From: Candidatus Gastranaerophilales bacterium
Lineage (GTDB): Bacteria; Cyanobacteriota; Vampirovibrionia; Gastranaerophilales; Gastranaerophilaceae
DNA: 36,419 bases
NCBI GenBank assembly: GCA_944323425.1
Contig: CALUSL010000021.1
Coordinates: forward strand, 1 to 36,419
Reading direction: 5' to 3'
Positions 26,127-34,415 of this stretch are shown piece after piece. A program made the translations under genes and the position numbers. Under the pieces are notes generated by a model. The model worked only from the letters and a program-made list of their open reading frames with translations. It ran no database searches and was not told where the DNA came from. The stretch's first letter is position 1, and every line of letters starts with the position of its first letter.

Positions 26127-26833
26127 AGGTGTTTCTGTTGTGTCTGTGCGTTTCTTTCCAGTATGATTTTTTCAGCCTTTTCAAAATCAGCTATTGTGTC
26201 TATATCAATAGGATTTTTTTGTAAATATATTTCAGGTTTGTAACCGATAAAGTCCTTTACTTCTTTCATTATTTCGGTTTTTACTATATATATTGCACCA
26301 CTTTCTATAAATAACGGATAGTGAAGGTCTTTGTCTTGTCTGCGAGGTCTGTTTCTATAGTCATAAAGACACTCATATTCTCCAGTAAACGGAGATTTCC
26401 GCCATCTTGCATGAGTTGTACCTGCCTGAAATGCAGCAAAAACAGAATCACAGTCTGAATTCAAAAATAGTTCGAAAGCTTCGTCTATTTGTTTTTCATC
26501 ACGTAAAGGACAAGTCGCCTGGAGTAGAATTGTAACATCAGGCTTGTAGCTCTGTTTTTCAAGTTCATCAATAACCTGAAGCATAACAGGCGCTGTCTTT
26601 GTTTCATCCTGTGCAAGTTCAACAGGTCTGTCTATAACTTCCGCACCAAAAGACTCTGCAACTGATTTTATTTTTTTGTCTTCGGTTGATACAACAGTTC
26701 TTGTAATATATTTAGACTTTAGCGATGCATCTATTGTATAAGCTACTAGTGGTTTACCGGCAAGCATTTTGATGTTTTTACCGGGAATCCCTTTTGAGCC
26801 GCCTCTGACGGGTATTATGGATAAAACTTCCAT
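26123..26833 (-). CDS. CMP-sugar (acylneuraminate-type) cytidylyltransferase
   Basis: This 236-aa protein matches the NeuA/PseF/LegF family, which activates nonulosonic acids with CTP for surface glycans. The nucleotide-binding N-terminus is IIPVRGGSKGIPGKNIKMLAGKPL. ILLQATCPLR and a C-terminal NPIDIDTIADFEKAE follow the family order. It sits between a ribbon-helix-helix gene and a DUF721 gene, with one-base and four-base overlaps, and no other sugar gene is near. Whether it acts on sialic, legionaminic or pseudaminic acid cannot be decided here. Confidence 0.85.
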   Translation of the reverse strand: MEVLSIIPVRGGSKGIPGKNIKMLAGKPLVAYTIDASLKSKYITRTVVSTEDKKIKSVAESFGAEVIDRPVELAQDETKTAPVMLQVIDELEKQSYKPDVTILLQATCPLRDEKQIDEAFELFLNSDCDSVFAAFQAGTTHARWRKSPFTGEYECLYDYRNRPRRQDKDLHYPLFIESGAIYIVKTEIMKEVKDFIGYKPEIYLQKNPIDIDTIADFEKAEKIILERNAQTQQKHL

Positions 26834-27021
26834 TAGTTTAAAATTTCTTCTAATAATTTTGCGTTATTTGATGCTTTTTGAGGATTTGGCAATTTTGTAC
26901 GTTTTATATAGCTTCTGAGAGCTTCTCTTACGAGTTCGCTTCTCGTTCTCTGTTCATTATCGGCAACCTGATCGATTTTGCTTAAAAATTCGTCCGGCAT
27001 TGATACCAATATTCTAGCCAT
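26833..27021 (-). CDS. Ribbon-helix-helix (CopG/Arc type) DNA-binding protein
   Basis: In this 62-aa protein a short strand, ARILVSMPDEFLSKIDQ, is followed by the two helices DNEQRTRSELVREALRSYIKR, the standard RHH fold. Such proteins act as dimers that bind DNA repeats, often regulating their own operon or a toxin. No toxin gene is adjacent: the next gene is a cytidylyltransferase, whose ATG shares one base with this stop codon. GGAGA before the ATG supports the start. Tandem 9-bp repeats at 27050-27067 are a candidate operator. Confidence 0.85.
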   Translation of the reverse strand: MARILVSMPDEFLSKIDQVADNEQRTRSELVREALRSYIKRTKLPNPQKASNNAKLLEEILN

Positions 27022-27049
27022 ACATTCTCCTTTTTTTAATAATACGGTG

Positions 27050-27070
27050 ACAAATATTACAAATATTATA
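27050..27070 (-). promoter_or_regulatory. Promoter and tandem repeat operator of the RHH operon
   Basis: ACAAATATT occurs twice in direct tandem (27050-27058 and 27059-27067). On the minus strand TATAAT (27065-27070) overlaps the second copy, so a protein bound to the repeats would block transcription. Confidence 0.5.
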
Positions 27071-27217
27071 CATCAAAAAGTTATATTTTCTATATCATTT
27101 TGTCTAATCTTTATCAAAATGTAACATTTGTATTTAAAAATTTTTAAAATGGCAATTTTTTGTAGGTGTGTGTTTTTAAAACAATATAGAGGATTGAATT
27201 AGCAAGAGGAGATAAAA

Positions 27218-27862
27218 ATGCCGGATACAATTACTATCACTAGCGGACAGACACTATCACAGATTGCTTCACAGTATGGTGTTTCTGTAAATGAACTAAA
27301 AGAAGCAAATAACATTAAAGACGCAGATAATATAAAAGCTGGGCAAAAAATTACTATTCCAATCGGACAAGAGTCTGCTCAAAAATCAGATAAGACCGAG
27401 AATAAAGAAGATTATAATTATGAAAGACAAAAATTGCATTATATGGATTTAAAAATCAGTGATAAATATGCAGAGCTTGCTGAGGCGAAAACACCTGAGG
27501 ATAAAGCAAAAATTCAAAAAGAAATTAATGAGCTGAAAGCAAAACAGGCAAAACAAAAAGAAACGGCAAAAATGGAACTTGACGCTAATCAGGACTATAT
27601 TCTTATTACACCCAATAAGGATATAAATGTTGAAGATCTAAAAAAACTTTTTGACATTGAAGATGGTGCAGTAAAATCGCATAATGAGCTTGATTACGAC
27701 TATGTCTATTATGGCGATGATGTACCGACGGAGCTTGAGGGTCGTCAGTATAAAGATTATTCTAATAACACAATCAAAAAAGGGCAAACTATTAAAGTAA
27801 GACCCTCGGAGATTGATAATCAAGGCGCATGGAAAGAATTTTGGAACTGGGCATTAAACTAA
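27218..27862 (+). CDS. LysM-domain protein without signal peptide, 214 aa
   Basis: Residues 4-48 form a clear LysM module (ITITSGQTLSQIASQYGVSV through IKAGQKITIP), a fold that binds N-acetylglucosamine polymers. A charged helical middle follows (about 65-120, KETAKMEL region). Residues 127-205 resemble a second, degenerate LysM with an insertion, from DYILITPNKDINVEDLKKLF to NNTIKKGQTIKVRP. There is no signal peptide or membrane segment, so how it would reach the wall is unclear; it may be exported by another route or act inside the cell. GAGGAG precedes the ATG. A bidirectional terminator separates it from the convergent hydrogenase operon. Confidence 0.85.
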   Translation: MPDTITITSGQTLSQIASQYGVSVNELKEANNIKDADNIKAGQKITIPIGQESAQKSDKTENKEDYNYERQKLHYMDLKISDKYAELAEAKTPEDKAKIQKEINELKAKQAKQKETAKMELDANQDYILITPNKDINVEDLKKLFDIEDGAVKSHNELDYDYVYYGDDVPTELEGRQYKDYSNNTIKKGQTIKVRPSEIDNQGAWKEFWNWALN

Positions 27863-27882
27863 TAAAACAGTTTTCTAAAACT

Positions 27883-27914
27883 AAAGAAGCAAGATAAACT
27901 TATCTTGCTTCTTT
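27883..27914. terminator. Bidirectional terminator
   Basis: AAAGAAGCAAGATAA (27883-27897) pairs with TTATCTTGCTTCTTT (27900-27914) around a two-base loop. It serves the LysM gene and the end of the hydrogenase operon. Confidence 0.88.
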
Positions 27915-27937
27915 TTATTTAATGATGCAGATTGTGG

Positions 27938-29719
27938 CTAGTGTTTTACCAAATCTTTATATGAACCTGTAAATTTGTCACTGTATGTAGTATGAAGCAG
28001 CTCATGTGCTTTGTGAGAGCCGGGAGCTTCTAAATATTCAGCATAAAGTTTTTTGATGTCAGGGTTCTGATGAGATTTTCTGACGGGAAGCTCCTGGTCC
28101 TCTTTATATAAGCCCTGAGCTCGTTGTTCTTTTATATGAATATCATCACAGCTTCTTGGTTGTCCGCCGCCGTTGATACATCCGCCAGGACAAGCCATTA
28201 CTTCAAGCATATGGAAATCAGCGGTGCCGTTTTTGATTTCTTGAATTGATTTTTCGGCTTCTTTCAAAGTTGAAACTACTCTAATTTTGACTTTTGTTCC
28301 TTTTATATCAACTTCAGCATCTTTTGTACGAGAATCTTTATCTACACCTCTTAATGGTGTGATGTCCACTTCTGAGAGTTCTTCTCCTGTTGCAAAAGTA
28401 TATGCAGTTCTAACTGCAGCTTCTGCAACACCGCCGGATGCCCCGAAAATCGTTCCTGCTCCGGAATAATCGCCGAATGGAGAATCTGCTTTTGCCGGTT
28501 CAAGTGAATCGAAATCTATGCCGGCAGCTTTTATCATCTTTCCGAGTTCTTGCGTTGTTAAAACAACATCTGTTTCCGGTTTTCCGTCTTTGATAAGCTG
28601 TGCACGTCTTGCTTCGACCTTTTTGGCTGTACAGGGCATAATTGAAATAACTCTGATATTTTCTTTTGTAAAGCCTTCAAAGTTTTGAGGTACAAGCTCT
28701 TTTAATATCGGAGAGAGCATACCCTGCGGTGATTTACAGCTTGAAAGATGGTTCAACATATCAGGATGCTGCGTCTCAAGATATCTGACCCAGGCAGGGC
28801 AGCAGGATGTAAATAACGGTAAATCTTTATTTTCGCTGAGCCTCTGGACAAATTCGTGAGCTTCTTCCATAATCGTCAGATCTGCAGAGAAGTTTGTATC
28901 AAATACAAGATCAAAACCTATTTCTTTAAGAGCTGCATAAATCAATCCTATAGTGTTTTCTCCGGGTTTTAAACCGAACATTTCTCCTAATGCAACTCTG
29001 ACAGACGGAGCGATTTGTACTGCAGTTTTTATGTCCGGATTCGTAACCATTGACCATGCAGTCTCAATATCTGATTTTATCGTCAAGGCTCCTGTCGGAC
29101 ATACAGCCTGACATTGTCCGCAGAATACGCAATCTACGCTTGACAGACTTTTTCCCGCCATTGGCTGTACGACAGTTTTTGAACCTCTGTTTGCAAAACC
29201 AAGCACACTGTGACCTTGAAACTCTGTACATGCTCTGACACAGGCTCCGCACAGAATACATTTGTTAGGATCTCTTACAATTGACGGGTTTGATGAGTCA
29301 ATTGGCAGATATGAATCTTTTCTTTTTTCTACATATTTTATGTCTTTAATTCCATATTCATGTGCGTATTCTTGAAGTTCACAGTTTCCTGATTTTTCGC
29401 ACGTTGTACATTCTCTATCATGATTAGCAAGAAGCAGCTCCAGAACAGTTTTTCTGATTCTTCTTGTTCTTTCTGTATTTGTTCTGACTTTTATACCAGC
29501 TTCAGGTGGCATTGTGCAGGAGGAGTTTATCATAACTCTGCCATTTGGATATTCGACTTCTACAACACACATTCTGCAGGCACCGAACTGTGTAAGGTCC
29601 GGTCTGTAACAGAACGTAGGTACTTTAAATCCTGCTTTTCTTATAACTTCGAGCAAATTCGGCTCATTCGTAAATTCTACTTCTTTTCCGTTTATAATTA
29701 ATGTTTTATTATCTGTCAT
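27938..29719 (-). CDS. hydA: [FeFe] hydrogenase catalytic subunit HydA
   Basis: HydA makes or oxidises H2. In this 593-aa protein an N-terminal [2Fe-2S] domain has cysteines 37, 48, 51 and 68. A His/Cys [4Fe-4S] site is HDRECTTCEKSGNC (100-113). Two [4Fe-4S] motifs are CILCGACVRAC (154-164) and CVFCGQCQAVC (197-207). The three H-cluster motifs are TSCCPAW (from 304), MPCTAKK (Cys363) and MACPGGCINGGGQP (Cys510, Cys514). With HydB and HydC upstream it makes a trimeric, NAD-linked and probably electron-bifurcating enzyme that couples NADH and ferredoxin to H2. Maturation genes hydE, hydF and hydG are not in the window. Confidence 0.95.
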   Translation of the reverse strand: MTDNKTLIINGKEVEFTNEPNLLEVIRKAGFKVPTFCYRPDLTQFGACRMCVVEVEYPNGRVMINSSCTMPPEAGIKVRTNTERTRRIRKTVLELLLANHDRECTTCEKSGNCELQEYAHEYGIKDIKYVEKRKDSYLPIDSSNPSIVRDPNKCILCGACVRACTEFQGHSVLGFANRGSKTVVQPMAGKSLSSVDCVFCGQCQAVCPTGALTIKSDIETAWSMVTNPDIKTAVQIAPSVRVALGEMFGLKPGENTIGLIYAALKEIGFDLVFDTNFSADLTIMEEAHEFVQRLSENKDLPLFTSCCPAWVRYLETQHPDMLNHLSSCKSPQGMLSPILKELVPQNFEGFTKENIRVISIMPCTAKKVEARRAQLIKDGKPETDVVLTTQELGKMIKAAGIDFDSLEPAKADSPFGDYSGAGTIFGASGGVAEAAVRTAYTFATGEELSEVDITPLRGVDKDSRTKDAEVDIKGTKVKIRVVSTLKEAEKSIQEIKNGTADFHMLEVMACPGGCINGGGQPRSCDDIHIKEQRAQGLYKEDQELPVRKSHQNPDIKKLYAEYLEAPGSHKAHELLHTTYSDKFTGSYKDLVKH

Positions 29720-29730
29720 TTGTCACTTCC

Positions 29731-31587
29731 TTACTTTTGCTTGATAGCTTTGAACGGGCAGGAATTCAAACAAGCACCGCACTTAATACATTTTGTCTGG
29801 TCAATTTTGTGAGGATTTTTAACAGTACCCTCAATAGCCCCGACCGGACAATTTCTCGCACATTTTGTACATCCTTTGCAAAGTTCGGGATCGATTTCAA
29901 TTACTTTAAGAGCTGTACATACACCGGCCGGACATTTTTTGTCTCTGATATGCGCAATGTATTCATCTCTAAAGTATTTTAGGGTGGACAAAACAGGGTT
30001 TGGTGCTGTTTTTCCGAGACCGCAAAGAGAGCCGTCTTTTACCGCATGAGCAAGTTCTTCGAGCGTGTCTAAATCTTTCATTTCTCCTCGACCTTTGACG
30101 ATTTTTTCGAGGATTTTTAACATGTTTTTTGTACCTTCACGGCAGGGAACACATTTGCCGCAAGATTCATTCTGTGTAAAGTTCATAAAAAATCTTGCAA
30201 CTTCAACAATACATGTGTCTTCGTTCATAACAACAAGACCGCCTGAACCAACCATTGCTCCTGCTGCAATAAGGTTATCGTAATCCATTGGAATATCAAG
30301 GTGTTCCTCTGTGAGACAGCCTCCAGAGGGGCCGCCTATTTGAACAGCTTTGAATTTTTTGCCGTTTCTTATGCCGCCGCCAATGTCAAATACAATCTCT
30401 CTAAGCGTAGTCCCCATCGGTACTTCAATAAGTCCTGTGTTATTGACTTCACCTGTCAGAGCAAACGTTTTTGTTCCTTTTGATTTCTCTGTGCCAAGTG
30501 AGCTGAACCACTCAGCACCCCTTGAAATAATGACCGGTACATTTGCAAGTGTTTCAACATTGTTTATCAATGTCGGTCTGCCAAATAGACCTTTGTTTGC
30601 CGGAAATGGCGGTTTCGGTCTCGGCATACCTCTTTCGCCCTCAATAGAAGCAAGTAAAGCTGTTTCTTCACCGCAAACAAATGCGCCTGCTCCTTCTTTG
30701 ATATGAATTTCAAAGTTGAAGTCAGAACCCATTATATTTTTTCCAAGATATCCTGATTTTTCTGCGTCAGCTATAGCTATTCTCAGGCGTTTTATTGCCA
30801 TCGGGTACTCTGCTCTTACATATATATAAGCTTCGTCTGCCCCGATTGCAAAACCTGCTATTGCCATTCCTTCAAGAAGTTTATGCGGGTCTCCTTCCAT
30901 AATACTTCTGTCCATGAATGCACCGGGGTCGCCTTCGTCTCCGTTACAAACCACATAGCTTTTTCCGCCTCTGTTTGCTGCTGTAAATTTCCACTTTAAG
31001 CCGGTTGGGAAGCCTCCGCCTCCTCTTCCTCTCAGACCTGATTTCGTGATTTCTTCAATTACTGCATCAGGATTGTTCTGTTCCAGTACTTTATGCAACG
31101 CTTCATATCCGCCTACGGCTATAGCTTCATCAAGTGATTCTGCATTTATATGACCGCAGTTTGCCAGAGATGTTCTTGTCTGTTGGTTGTAAAATCCTAT
31201 ATCTTCATTTCTGTGGATATGTTCACCTGTTTTCGGGTCTGTATATAAAAGTCTTTCTACCGGTGTATTGTTTTTAATATGACTTTCTACTATTTCTTCT
31301 ACGTCTTCCGGTTTTACTTTTACATAAGTAATGTCTAAGTCAGGAATAATAACGAGAACACCCTTTTCGCAAAAACCATGACATCCTGTCGGGACTATTG
31401 TCATTTTATCGTGGTGGGTTAGTGTTCTTACGTCAGCACCAAATTTTTCAAACTGTTTTATAACTTCTAATGAGCCGTTAGCTATACAGCCTGTGCCTGC
31501 GCATACCAGAACTCTCAGCCCCTGCGCTTTTATCTGTTCTTTTGCTTTTTCCTGCTCTTTTTTTATATCTATTAAAGTTGTTGTCAT
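29731..31587 (-). CDS. hydB: NAD(P)H- and FMN-binding hydrogenase subunit HydB (NuoF-like)
   Basis: In this 618-aa subunit residues 20-115 form a thioredoxin-like [2Fe-2S] domain (VLVCAGTGCIANGS, PTGCHGFC). A NuoF core follows with the FMN/NADH loops GLRGRGGGGFPTGLKW and NGDEGDPGAFMDR. The [4Fe-4S] site is ESCGKCVPCREGT. The C-terminus adds two ferredoxin motifs, CKGCTKCARNC and CIKCGACLNSC, as in the HydB subunits of bifurcating hydrogenases rather than plain NuoF. It starts four bases after hydC. Confidence 0.94.
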   Translation of the reverse strand: MTTTLIDIKKEQEKAKEQIKAQGLRVLVCAGTGCIANGSLEVIKQFEKFGADVRTLTHHDKMTIVPTGCHGFCEKGVLVIIPDLDITYVKVKPEDVEEIVESHIKNNTPVERLLYTDPKTGEHIHRNEDIGFYNQQTRTSLANCGHINAESLDEAIAVGGYEALHKVLEQNNPDAVIEEITKSGLRGRGGGGFPTGLKWKFTAANRGGKSYVVCNGDEGDPGAFMDRSIMEGDPHKLLEGMAIAGFAIGADEAYIYVRAEYPMAIKRLRIAIADAEKSGYLGKNIMGSDFNFEIHIKEGAGAFVCGEETALLASIEGERGMPRPKPPFPANKGLFGRPTLINNVETLANVPVIISRGAEWFSSLGTEKSKGTKTFALTGEVNNTGLIEVPMGTTLREIVFDIGGGIRNGKKFKAVQIGGPSGGCLTEEHLDIPMDYDNLIAAGAMVGSGGLVVMNEDTCIVEVARFFMNFTQNESCGKCVPCREGTKNMLKILEKIVKGRGEMKDLDTLEELAHAVKDGSLCGLGKTAPNPVLSTLKYFRDEYIAHIRDKKCPAGVCTALKVIEIDPELCKGCTKCARNCPVGAIEGTVKNPHKIDQTKCIKCGACLNSCPFKAIKQK

Positions 31588-31590
31588 AAT

Positions 31591-32091
31591 TTATGCCTCT
31601 TTTTCTTCGTTGATTATGGTATCTATAACGATTTTTATCGCATCTGATGTCATTTGCGGGTATACTTTTCCGTTTATTACAACGACAGGGGCAAGTCCGC
31701 AAGCACCCAAACAGCTGACGGTTTCAACTGAAAAGAGTCCGTCATCTGTAGTGAAACAACCGTCCTTCAAGTTTAGTCTTGCTTTTATTGCGTTAAGTAC
31801 CGGCATCGAGCCTCTTACGTGACAGGCTGTTCCGTCGCAAACTTTAATTTCGAATTTTCCTTTTGGTTCAAGGCTGAACTGGGCATAAAAAGTTGCTACT
31901 CCGTAAACAGTAGCCGGTGATAAGCCTTCTATTTTTGTACCGATATATGTCAGTACATCTAGAGGAAGATATCTGAATTCTTCCTGCACTTGCTGCAAAA
32001 TTGCGATTAATTTTGACTTTTCATAAGAATTGGCTTCAAGAATACTATCCACCTTATGAAAGTCAAATCCTGTCTGGGTCGATAACGACAT
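31591..32091 (-). CDS. hydC: [2Fe-2S] hydrogenase subunit HydC (NuoE-like)
   Basis: In this 166-aa NuoE-like subunit the four cluster cysteines are in CDGTACHVRG and SCLGACGLAP. The N-terminal helical bundle (SKLIAILQQVQEEFRYLP) is typical. It transfers electrons within the hydrogenase complex. It is the first gene of hydC-hydB-hydA; AAGGAGA precedes the ATG. The upstream region holds candidate operators. Confidence 0.94.
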   Translation of the reverse strand: MSLSTQTGFDFHKVDSILEANSYEKSKLIAILQQVQEEFRYLPLDVLTYIGTKIEGLSPATVYGVATFYAQFSLEPKGKFEIKVCDGTACHVRGSMPVLNAIKARLNLKDGCFTTDDGLFSVETVSCLGACGLAPVVVINGKVYPQMTSDAIKIVIDTIINEEKEA

Positions 32092-32131
32092 TTAACTCTC
32101 CTTTAATACATGGTACACACTACACATAATC

Positions 32132-32145
32132 GTGATATTTGTCAC
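32132..32145. promoter_or_regulatory. GTGA-N6-TCAC dyad upstream of hydC
   Basis: GTGA (32132-32135), six bases, TCAC (32142-32145). This is the core geometry shared by Crp/Fnr-type and Rex-type operators. It lies 41 bases upstream of hydC, where a redox regulator would be expected. Confidence 0.35.
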
Positions 32146-32227
32146 TATTAGGTACATTAATAGGGTACACTAAACACACATTGAAATCAAGAACTATATA
32201 TTATAAATAAGTTATCAGGTGGAGAAA

Positions 32228-32255
32228 TTCATATTGACCATATGGTCAATATGAA
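32228..32255. promoter_or_regulatory. Perfect 28-bp palindrome
   Basis: The half-site TTCATATTGACCAT is followed directly by its exact reverse complement, with no mismatch. It sits between the divergent hydC and AMIN-like genes, closer to the latter. It is probably an operator for a dimeric regulator; no T-run follows, so a terminator is unlikely. Confidence 0.55.
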
Positions 32256-32353
32256 AGTTATAACCTCTTGATTGATGTATAAGATTTATCTAACAGGTAT
32301 TATTTAGCTATAGTTGAGTAGATGAAAATCTCTTGGGGAGTATAGAGAAGAGT

Positions 32354-33493
32354 ATGAGAAGTATCGATTTAGGGAAAAAGTTTTTGGGATTGGCTCTGTT
32401 TTTAGCGTTGAGTTCGTCTGCCGTTCTTGCTAATACATTGTCTGAAGTTCAGATTAATGCTGCAGATACAGGATATGATATTGTTCTTAAAACAGATAAT
32501 GCAACAGAAATGAAAAAAGTAGTCAGCTCAGACGATAAAATGTCTATTGAGCTTAAAAATGTTCAGGCGTCTGATACATTAAATACTGTGTATAATAACG
32601 TGGCTAATATCGAAAATGTCACAATTCAGCCGGTATCTAAAGAAGATTTAAAAATTACGTTTAAGGGTGAAGGTATTTCAAAAAGCAAAATCTATTTTGA
32701 AAATGTAAAAACTACTGCTCCTACTTCAGGTGTACCTTCTGAAGAAGAAACAATAGAGCTCGGCAGACCAATGAATTCTTATACACCGGTTTATAATCCC
32801 GCTAATTTTGTTGAGGAAGTTGACCAGACGGCTAATCCTCAGCTGAATGAGGTTTTGACTAAACTCAATATTGATAGAGCATCTGTACTCTCTGTAAAAA
32901 ACTTTGCAAAAAAAGTGGTAAACAAAACAAAGAGTGCTACTGGCGGGTTTGATTTAAATATTACAACACTTATCGGAATAATGTTTATTGCTGCAGCGCT
33001 GTTCTTTAAGCCAAAAAATAAAAAAGAAAAACGTGAAAAAATCGGTCTCAGTCAGACAAATATTGATAGAGAGGTTGGAATAAATGAGGATTTAACTTCT
33101 AGAATGCCGCAAAAGCTTAATCCAATGATGCCAGCTTCTGCTTATGGTGTAAAAGCTTATCAGCAAAGCCAGAAAAATCCTTATATGACGACAAACACAA
33201 TTTCCAACGGCATTTCCGGTATTCCAAGAAGACCGCTTGCACATCCAAAGCCGGTTATGAAGAAACCGGTTGTCCAGCAATCTGTACCCTCTCAAAATCC
33301 CAAAAACGTGATAAATAACACGATTAGAACAAAGAAGCCTGCTGCTCCTGCGGCTAAAAAGCCCATGGAACCATCAGATATAGACAGTATGAAATTCCTT
33401 GAAACTATAACAAAAATTTATGAAAAGAATGGAAGAAATGATCTTGCAAAGGGATTAAAAGACAATTTGAAAAAAGCACAAATGGTTAAATAA
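32354..33493 (+). CDS. Secreted/anchored AMIN-domain-like protein
   Basis: I start it at the ATG at 32354 (after AGAGAAGAG) rather than the in-frame TTG at 32333. This gives 379 aa and puts a clean signal peptide first (KKFLGLALFLALSSSAVLA). Residues about 28-125 are beta-rich (LSEVQINAADTGYDIVLKT, KMSIELKNVQ, DLKITFKGEGIS), resembling an AMIN domain, which targets periplasmic or pilus/peptidoglycan structures. A membrane helix lies near residues 207-222 (TTLIGIMFIAAALFF), followed by a basic Pro/Lys-rich cytoplasmic or linker region and a final helix (MKFLETITKIYEKNGRNDLAKG). The role is unknown; an envelope or pilus function is inference. Confidence 0.7.
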   Translation: MRSIDLGKKFLGLALFLALSSSAVLANTLSEVQINAADTGYDIVLKTDNATEMKKVVSSDDKMSIELKNVQASDTLNTVYNNVANIENVTIQPVSKEDLKITFKGEGISKSKIYFENVKTTAPTSGVPSEEETIELGRPMNSYTPVYNPANFVEEVDQTANPQLNEVLTKLNIDRASVLSVKNFAKKVVNKTKSATGGFDLNITTLIGIMFIAAALFFKPKNKKEKREKIGLSQTNIDREVGINEDLTSRMPQKLNPMMPASAYGVKAYQQSQKNPYMTTNTISNGISGIPRRPLAHPKPVMKKPVVQQSVPSQNPKNVINNTIRTKKPAAPAAKKPMEPSDIDSMKFLETITKIYEKNGRNDLAKGLKDNLKKAQMVK

Positions 33494-33545
33494 CCATCTA
33501 AATAGAAGAGAGAGAAATTTATAGACGATACTCAACAATTAACAT

Positions 33546-33570
33546 GAGGCTTTTAGCCTCTTTTCTTTTT
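33546..33570 (+). terminator. Rho-independent terminator after the AMIN-like gene
   Basis: GAGGCT (33546-33551) pairs with AGCCTC (33555-33560), followed by TTTTCTTTTT. It overlaps the first codons of the longest frame of the next gene. Confidence 0.7.
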
Positions 33571-33588
33571 GTGTGTTATTGTTTATGT

Positions 33589-33978
33589 ATGATTTTAGAT
33601 TTTTTTAAATCGATATATTATGAGTTTTTATCTTATTTTGTGCCAGAAAAGCAGAAGTACAGAGTTGTCGGTGAATGCAAAAAATGTGGAAAATGCTGCA
33701 ACTACATGTACAGTTATGATACTTATACAGAAAAAGAATTCAAGATAATGCAATTTCTTTTTCCTGCATATAAACGTTTTTATATAAGAGGAAGGGATGA
33801 AGACGGAAATTTGATTTTTGCCTGTAAATATGTGACAGATGATGGTTTATGTTCTGTATATGATAAGCGGTTAAAAATGTGTAAGAGGTATCCTGCCAAT
33901 CATATTCTTTATCCTGCAAGAATGCATGAGGGATGTGGATATAGTATTGAAGGGAAGAGATTTAAAGATTTTTTATAA
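33589..33978 (+). CDS. YkgJ-type cysteine-cluster protein
   Basis: The longest frame opens at 33544, inside a terminator hairpin, so I use the ATG at 33589 (129 aa). Neither start has a clear ribosome-binding site. The cysteines fit the YkgJ/DUF cysteine-cluster family: CKKCGKCCNYM near the start, then CKYVTDDGLCSVYDKRLKMCKRYP and a final GCGYS. The family is thought to bind zinc or iron-sulphur, but its biochemical role is not established. The gene may be transcribed from its own unseen promoter. Confidence 0.75.
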   Translation: MILDFFKSIYYEFLSYFVPEKQKYRVVGECKKCGKCCNYMYSYDTYTEKEFKIMQFLFPAYKRFYIRGRDEDGNLIFACKYVTDDGLCSVYDKRLKMCKRYPANHILYPARMHEGCGYSIEGKRFKDFL

Positions 33979-34025
33979 TTTTCATAAATCTCATACGTTT
34001 GTACTGTTTAAGAATATATGAGGGA

Positions 34026-34034
34026 TGGTATAAT
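34026..34034 (+). promoter_or_regulatory. Extended -10 promoter of the YjfB-like gene
   Basis: TGG followed by TATAAT (34029-34034), 29 bases before the ATG; no -35 at normal spacing. Confidence 0.5.
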
Positions 34035-34063
34035 ACATTTGTATATTTAAGAAGGGAAAAAAC

Positions 34064-34255
34064 ATGGTAGATTCTATTTCCTCAGCCATGGCGTCCCAGA
34101 CTCAGGCTTTGCAAATGCAGATTTCTGCATTAACAATGGCAAAACAAAGCGGCGCTATTGCTTTACAATTACTGGCAGGTGCAACTAATATACCTCAGGA
34201 TCCTTCCACTATTACGTCTGCACAACTGCAATCCCCCATTGACATAAGAGTCTAA
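34064..34255 (+). CDS. YjfB-like small protein with C-terminal QLQSPID motif, 63 aa
   Basis: Residues 1-40 (SSAMASQTQALQMQISALTM, then AKQSGAIALQLL) resemble the short helical YjfB family, named as putative motility proteins. The last 17 residues, PSTITSAQLQSPIDIRV, match the end of the next gene's product (PSTVTKEQLQSPIDLKI) although the rest of the two proteins differs. GAAGGGA precedes the ATG, and a terminator follows within two bases of the stop. No flagellar genes are in the window. Confidence 0.75.
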   Translation: MVDSISSAMASQTQALQMQISALTMAKQSGAIALQLLAGATNIPQDPSTITSAQLQSPIDIRV

Positions 34256-34280
34256 AAAGCGGCATTATTGCCGCTTTTTT
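34254..34280 (+). terminator. Rho-independent terminator
   Basis: GCGGCA (34259-34264) pairs with TGCCGC (34269-34274), flanked by an A-run and followed by six Ts. Confidence 0.9.
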
Positions 34281-34363
34281 GCTAATCATATAAAAACATG
34301 ATTAAAACAGATTTAACTGAGTATATAATTATAATCAGATGTTAAGTTTTTAGGTGAAGAAAG

Positions 34364-34384
34364 ACCCGCAAAAGGATTTCGGGT
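34364..34384 (+). promoter_or_regulatory. Hairpin in the leader of the next gene
   Basis: ACCCG (34364-34368) pairs with CGGGT (34380-34384), about 30 bases before the ATG at 34416. It is a possible structured leader; I recognise no riboswitch class. Confidence 0.3.
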
Positions 34385-34415
34385 GAGTCGGAATATAGAG
34401 AAAGAAGGAATTATT

